Shown here: positions 60,497 to 64,000 of the stretch, one piece after another | Numbering within the stretch: the first letter of the stretch is position 1 | How the letters are laid out: each line of letters opens with the position of its first letter | Source of the DNA: Planctomycetota bacterium | GTDB lineage: Bacteria > Planctomycetota > Planctomycetia > Gemmatales > Gemmataceae | Length of the DNA: 64,000 nt | Direction: 5' to 3' | Assembly: GCA_029777335.1 (NCBI GenBank) | Contig: JAKOSN010000040.1 | Span: forward strand, 1 to 64,000 | The notes under the pieces: model-generated | What the model was told of the DNA's origin: nothing | The model's input: the letters and a program-made list of their open reading frames with translations, nothing else | The model's database searches: none | Translations under genes and position numbers: made by a program

Positions 60497-61795
60497 TCAG
60501 TCCTTGCGCGTGGTGTTGCTCTTGGTTTTGTCCTTGTCGCTCTCCTTGCTCGTGTCCTTCCCCGTGGTTTTGGACGGTGCCTTGTCCTTGGCGGTCGTTT
60601 CCTTGGCTTTCGCGTCCTTGTCCTTGGCGTCCTTGTCCTTGGACTCCTTACTCTTTTCCTCCTCGGGAGGAGCGATCTCCAGCCCCAGTTCCTTGGCTTC
60701 GCTATCCTTGAGCGGATAGTCGGGCCAGACCTGGCCGAGCGATTGCCCCACCTTCAAGCGGTAATACTTCTTTTCAATCTTCAAGATGACGTCGCGATCC
60801 TCGATCAGCGACACCTCGCCGCGCAGCACCTCGTTGTCGTAGCGGTCCCGAACCACAAAGTTCTCACGGATCGGGGGATCGAGGGTGATTCGTTCGTCCT
60901 TCTTGTTCAGATCGCGGAGCAGCGCTTCCCAGCGTCGTCCTTCCTTGCGGCTAATCATGGTCAATCTGACAAAGGCCAGGACATCCGCCTTGCGCTCCTT
61001 GGGCTTTTCCTCGACTGTCTCGGTCGGCTGTTGGGTGGGGCGTTCGATGACGGGCGCGGGAGGATAAAACGGGTTGCGCGCCACCAGGTGATCGTATTCG
61101 CGTTTCTTGGTCGCCAGCACAACCGGAGGTGTTTTCTTTTCATCGAAGGAGGGGAGCAGCGCGGTGCGTTTCTCCGCCCCCACCACCTGCAGCACCTCGA
61201 TGGTCAGTTTCACATCGAGATCATCGGGTTTCTGCCCCCGTTGAGCGGTGCGCGGTTTCAGGATGCTGAAGTTCTTCACCTGATGCAGCAACGGGGTATT
61301 GTGCAACCGCTCGAACATCTTGATGATGCTTTGAACATTCCCCTGACCTTCCACCGTGAAGGTTTGCGTTCCGTAGATCGGCTTGTTCTTGGTGTAGGTC
61401 GGCGTGGCCTTGTTGTCGAACTTGCCGGCGCGAATCACATTTGCCCGAAAGCCACTCCTGCTGAGCAGATCGGTCAGGTACGACTGATAGGCGATCTGCA
61501 TCCGGCTCATGTGCACGTCGGGAACCAGTTTTGGTTCCTTCTTCAAGTCTGGTTCCGGAAGGCTGATCTGCTGCCACGAGGCGAGGCGGGGGCTGAACTC
61601 CTCGATCTTCTTGATCTCGGTGCGTTCCTTGTAAATCTGCGCCTTCTTGTCCTCGATGCTTTTTTCCAGGGCTTCGCGACGTGCACGAAGTTCCTTGCGT
61701 GGCTTGAAGTACAGAAACGGGGCAAGCGAGCCGCACGCAACCGCCACGACCAGCCCCAGCACCACATAGAGCAAAACTCGTTCGCGAGAGTTCAT
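60497..61795 (-). CDS. GspM/PilO-like protein with PilP-like C-terminal domain
   Basis: 432 residues. A membrane helix at about 8-30 (VLLYVVLGLVVAVACGSLA), then a coiled-coil (about 33-68) and a ferredoxin-like domain (about 100-215) with GTQTFTVEGQGNVQSIIKMF and LTIEVLQVV, the PilO/GspM plan. After ARNPFYPP (about 237-244), which recalls the RDPF motif of PilP, a small beta domain follows (about 265-355: FVRLTMISRKEGRRWEALL ... GEVSLIEDRDVILKI ... YYRLKVGQSLG) resembling PilP/GspC HR domains. A very Lys/Asp/Glu-rich tail ends it. Role: inner-membrane platform linking to the secretin. 63 bases after gspL. Confidence 0.75.
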   Translation of the reverse strand: MNSRERVLLYVVLGLVVAVACGSLAPFLYFKPRKELRARREALEKSIEDKKAQIYKERTEIKKIEEFSPRLASWQQISLPEPDLKKEPKLVPDVHMSRMQIAYQSYLTDLLSRSGFRANVIRAGKFDNKATPTYTKNKPIYGTQTFTVEGQGNVQSIIKMFERLHNTPLLHQVKNFSILKPRTAQRGQKPDDLDVKLTIEVLQVVGAEKRTALLPSFDEKKTPPVVLATKKREYDHLVARNPFYPPAPVIERPTQQPTETVEEKPKERKADVLAFVRLTMISRKEGRRWEALLRDLNKKDERITLDPPIRENFVVRDRYDNEVLRGEVSLIEDRDVILKIEKKYYRLKVGQSLGQVWPDYPLKDSEAKELGLEIAPPEEEKSKESKDKDAKDKDAKAKETTAKDKAPSKTTGKDTSKESDKDKTKSNTTRKD

Positions 61796-61858
61796 GATGT
61801 CTCTAGTTCCCTTCGGAGGAGGTAAAGAAACGCGATCCCAACCTGGTCCACCGTCCCG

Positions 61859-63439
61859 TCACTCGTTGAACGGGGGGAAATCATCCTCCGGCGGTGGTTC
61901 CTTGTTGTCCTTCTTCTCCTCTTTCTTGGGGGGCTCCTTCTTCTCCTCTTTCTTGGGGGCCGGCAATTCGCGGAGAAATTCCGAGGGCGGACGCTTCTTG
62001 ACGAAGACCTCGACCTGGAACTCATTCCGTTTGAGCGTGGGTGGCTCCGGCCGATAGAACAACCCCGTTTTCGACCCCAGATCCTTCTGGAACTCCTGCG
62101 TTAACTGATCGAGCGGTTTATTGCTCGAAGTGATTCCCTTGATCGTCAATTTCCCCACGTGCGGAGAGCGCGGGGTTGGCTTGACCGAGGTTCCTTCAAT
62201 CGAGGTGAGTTGAAAATCCCGATCGATCCTGGGTATCCGCTGGGCCAGATCATACAGTTCATCCAGCCACACCACCGTTTCCCAGTTTTCCAGCGCCTTG
62301 AGGCGCTTCCCTGCCAGTTGAACCTCGGTCAGTTCCCGGCTCAAACGATTGTCTTCCTCGGTCAGATTGCCGACCTCGCGGCGCTCACGCTGAATGCTCG
62401 TGAAGGCGTAGGCCCCTGAGACAATCAGGAGTGCAAACAGAAGTCCGCCGACGAGCACCGGGAGACGACCATGTTTGGACTGGGGTGCCTCGGGTTTGCG
62501 CGGCTGGACGAAGTTGACGGGGAGTTCTCGCTCACGTGCCTGGGCATGCAGCAATCCGACCGCGCCGACAAAAGAACCTCGTAATCCTCCCGGCAACTCT
62601 GGGCGTTCATCTCCCGCGAAGGGATCGAAGAGATGAACAGGGATGTCGAGCATTTCGCCAAGGCGTTGGCGCAGATCCGCCGCTGCGGTGGCCTCCCCTG
62701 GAGCACTCCCCAGCGCCAGGAAGACACTGCGGACTGGTTGCTGGGGGGACTGGCCACCGTAGACCGCCAGGTTGCGGCGTATTTCCCCCGGGAGCCCCGG
62801 GCCAACGTTGAGCGAGCGCGTCAACAGCACCTGCCCCTGGCGAATCACGCTAAATTCTGCCCAGCGCTCGGCCACTGTCACCAGGGCGACCGCCGCATCC
62901 GCTGGTTCGGGCGCGGGCGTGAGCACATTGGTTCCCATCAACTGGGTCAGGGTAACCGCCGACCCATACGGACGCGGTGTCACCCCCGCCAGCTTCAGGC
63001 CCGCGGTCTGGCAGATGGTCTGAAAGGTCTGCAGGAGCTCCTTGCGAACGATGAGTGCCTGTGCCCTGCGTTCGCGTGTACCGGGGATTGGCGTGGAGAT
63101 GTAATCGATCACCACGTCGTTGGGCGAATCCGTCAGTTCCTTGAGCACTTGCAACCGGACCATGTCCGGTTCCTCGTGCGGAGCCACTTCAGGGAAGCGG
63201 AGTTCCTTGAGGATCACCCGATCGCGACTGACGCAAACGAACATCGGGGCCGGGGCGATCCCCGCCGCCTTTAGTCGTTCACGGAGCAGCTTGCCCAGTT
63301 CCTCGGCGTCGGCGGGATTGGGCGACTTTTCCTCATTCAGCAGGATCGCCCGTTCCACACGGAGTGCGTTCTTGCCAACCTTGGCGGAGACAAGATGGAG
63401 TTGTTGCTGATCCCAGTCCAGGGACAGAAAGCGTGCCAC
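61859..63439 (-). CDS. gspL: GspL/PilM-N-like actin-fold assembly protein
   Basis: 526 residues from GTG 63439, chosen for AAGGGG nine bases upstream and because FLSLDWDQQQLHLVSAK is the family start. The cytoplasmic actin-like domain (about 1-300) has VCVSRDRVILKELRFPEV, the LLQTFQTICQTAGL region and AVALVTVAERWAEFSV. A membrane helix (about 325-348, VLVGGLLFALLIVSGAYAF) and a periplasmic coiled-coil plus ferredoxin-like domain (about 350-490, KLTIKGITSSNKPLDQL) follow. This is the GspL plan, equal to PilM plus PilN. The end is a charged KKEEKKEPPKKEEKKD tail. Role: inner-membrane platform recruiting the secretion ATPase. Confidence 0.85.
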   Translation of the reverse strand: MARFLSLDWDQQQLHLVSAKVGKNALRVERAILLNEEKSPNPADAEELGKLLRERLKAAGIAPAPMFVCVSRDRVILKELRFPEVAPHEEPDMVRLQVLKELTDSPNDVVIDYISTPIPGTRERRAQALIVRKELLQTFQTICQTAGLKLAGVTPRPYGSAVTLTQLMGTNVLTPAPEPADAAVALVTVAERWAEFSVIRQGQVLLTRSLNVGPGLPGEIRRNLAVYGGQSPQQPVRSVFLALGSAPGEATAAADLRQRLGEMLDIPVHLFDPFAGDERPELPGGLRGSFVGAVGLLHAQARERELPVNFVQPRKPEAPQSKHGRLPVLVGGLLFALLIVSGAYAFTSIQRERREVGNLTEEDNRLSRELTEVQLAGKRLKALENWETVVWLDELYDLAQRIPRIDRDFQLTSIEGTSVKPTPRSPHVGKLTIKGITSSNKPLDQLTQEFQKDLGSKTGLFYRPEPPTLKRNEFQVEVFVKKRPPSEFLRELPAPKKEEKKEPPKKEEKKDNKEPPPEDDFPPFNE

Positions 63440-63542
63440 GATGCAAAACCCCTTGGTGACGCAGTGCTGTTTCCCCAGACACTCCCCCAAGGCCATTGGC
63501 AGCGGCGTTGCGGAAGGAGTCCGGCGAAACGGGGTGGTTTTC

Positions 63543-64000
63543 CTACGGTTGATTGAGGTCGAAACCTCGTCCCAGTTCCGTCAAATCGCGCCAGTACACG
63601 ATGCGCGGTCGCCCTCGGTTGGTGTCGATGATGGCCTCGACCCGGATCGCCGGCCCCCCACTATCGAAGTGCCCCACCACCTGAACCCGGTACATCTGGG
63701 TTCGCACCGTAATGTATCGTTCGATGGCCCGCATCTTGTCCGGTGTTAACCCCGCATCGATCACCAGCTGTACCGCAGCCTGAAAGACCGCATCCGAGGT
63801 GGCTCCCTGCGCCAGCACCGAGGGGCGAACCGCGATGATGTTGTCCACATCGCTCTCCTCCAGGCTCGGCAGCGTGAGCAACACTTGCCGCGGAGCAGTG
63901 AGGATGTTAATGCGCGCGGGGAGATCGGTATCCTTGGTGGTCGTCAACTTTTCCAGCATCAGCGGAAGAATCTGCCGCATCTGCGTCGGGTCGTTCAGCG
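63543..64000 (-). CDS. gspK: Type II secretion minor pseudopilin GspK, N-terminus cut by window edge
   Basis: 152 C-terminal residues; the frame is open to base 64000, so the start is outside. The segment INILTAPRQVLLTLPSLEES followed by DNIIAVRP is the helix-hairpin-helix-like GspK signature, and the end (RVQVVGHFDSGGPAIRVEAII) matches the final beta strands of the family. Known role: tip of the pseudopilus that pushes substrates through the secretin. It lies 103 bases upstream of gspL on the same strand, so the operon order is gspK-gspL-gspM-gspD-lipoprotein, with the rest presumably beyond the edge. Confidence 0.85.
   Translation of the reverse strand, partial: LNDPTQMRQILPLMLEKLTTTKDTDLPARINILTAPRQVLLTLPSLEESDVDNIIAVRPSVLAQGATSDAVFQAAVQLVIDAGLTPDKMRAIERYITVRTQMYRVQVVGHFDSGGPAIRVEAIIDTNRGRPRIVYWRDLTELGRGFDLNQP

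Overview
This window looks like a chromosomal segment of a planctomycete, most probably a Gemmatales/Gemmataceae-type bacterium. The case rests on high-GC DNA, a DUF1800/DUF1501 gene pair, a large PVC-type dehydrogenase with HEAT repeats and a haem-binding CxxCH, two transmembrane Ser/Thr kinases (one fused to a WD40-like propeller), a Gly-rich LTxxQ-like exported protein, and a type II secretion locus with an extraordinarily long secretin. I saw no tRNA, rRNA, CRISPR array, insertion sequence or prophage. Lineage is inferred from gene content only.

Layout. 1-5 kb: truncated metallo-beta-lactamase-fold gene, two small secreted proteins, bamA. 4.7-8.6 kb: zinc-ribbon membrane protein, small DcrB-like protein, P3A-type proton ATPase. 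8.6-14.4 kb: hemL and a Ser/Thr kinase, divergent from a MscS-type channel. 14.4-17.2 kb: a tight three-gene unit gpmA-msrA-aldehyde dehydrogenase. 17.4-21 kb: lipoprotein, ClpS-like adaptor, then S4-domain protein, MATE exporter and helix-hairpin-helix protein on the minus strand. 21-30.9 kb: exported 578-residue protein, DUF1800, Tat-dependent DUF1501, then a 1714-residue kinase/WD40 protein. 30.9-34.4 kb: SLOG-type protein divergent from pxpA, then recD2. 34.3-38.2 kb: membrane glycosyltransferase pair and the LTxxQ-like protein. 38.5-44 kb: MFS-acyltransferase fusion and PVC dehydrogenase/cytochrome. 44-53 kb: zinc metallopeptidase, small exported proteins, GH32 fructan hydrolase, FliA/WhiG-type sigma factor preceded by an 809-bp structured non-coding stretch, Gfo/Idh/MocA oxidoreductase and DtxR-family regulator. 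53-64 kb: type II secretion/type IV pilus-like block, gspK (cut by the window edge)-gspL-gspM/pilO-gspD-lipoprotein.

The most unusual object is the secretin. Before its membrane domain it has an N0 domain and about 13 N1-like modules, where ordinary secretins have three or four N domains. Two modules carry long Gly-rich insertions. Its inner-membrane partner looks like a PilO-PilP fusion, and a lipoprotein gene overlapping the secretin 3' end is a natural pilotin candidate. Together these suggest a secretion machine adapted to the wide periplasm of planctomycetes. This is an inference from sequence architecture.

Regulatory signals are fairly legible. Several intergenic regions carry sigma70-like promoters with -10 boxes TACAAT or TATACG, most convergent pairs share a strong hairpin terminator, and the DtxR-family gene has a palindrome over its putative -10 box. 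Start codons were chosen from ribosome-binding sites, signal peptides and family domain starts.
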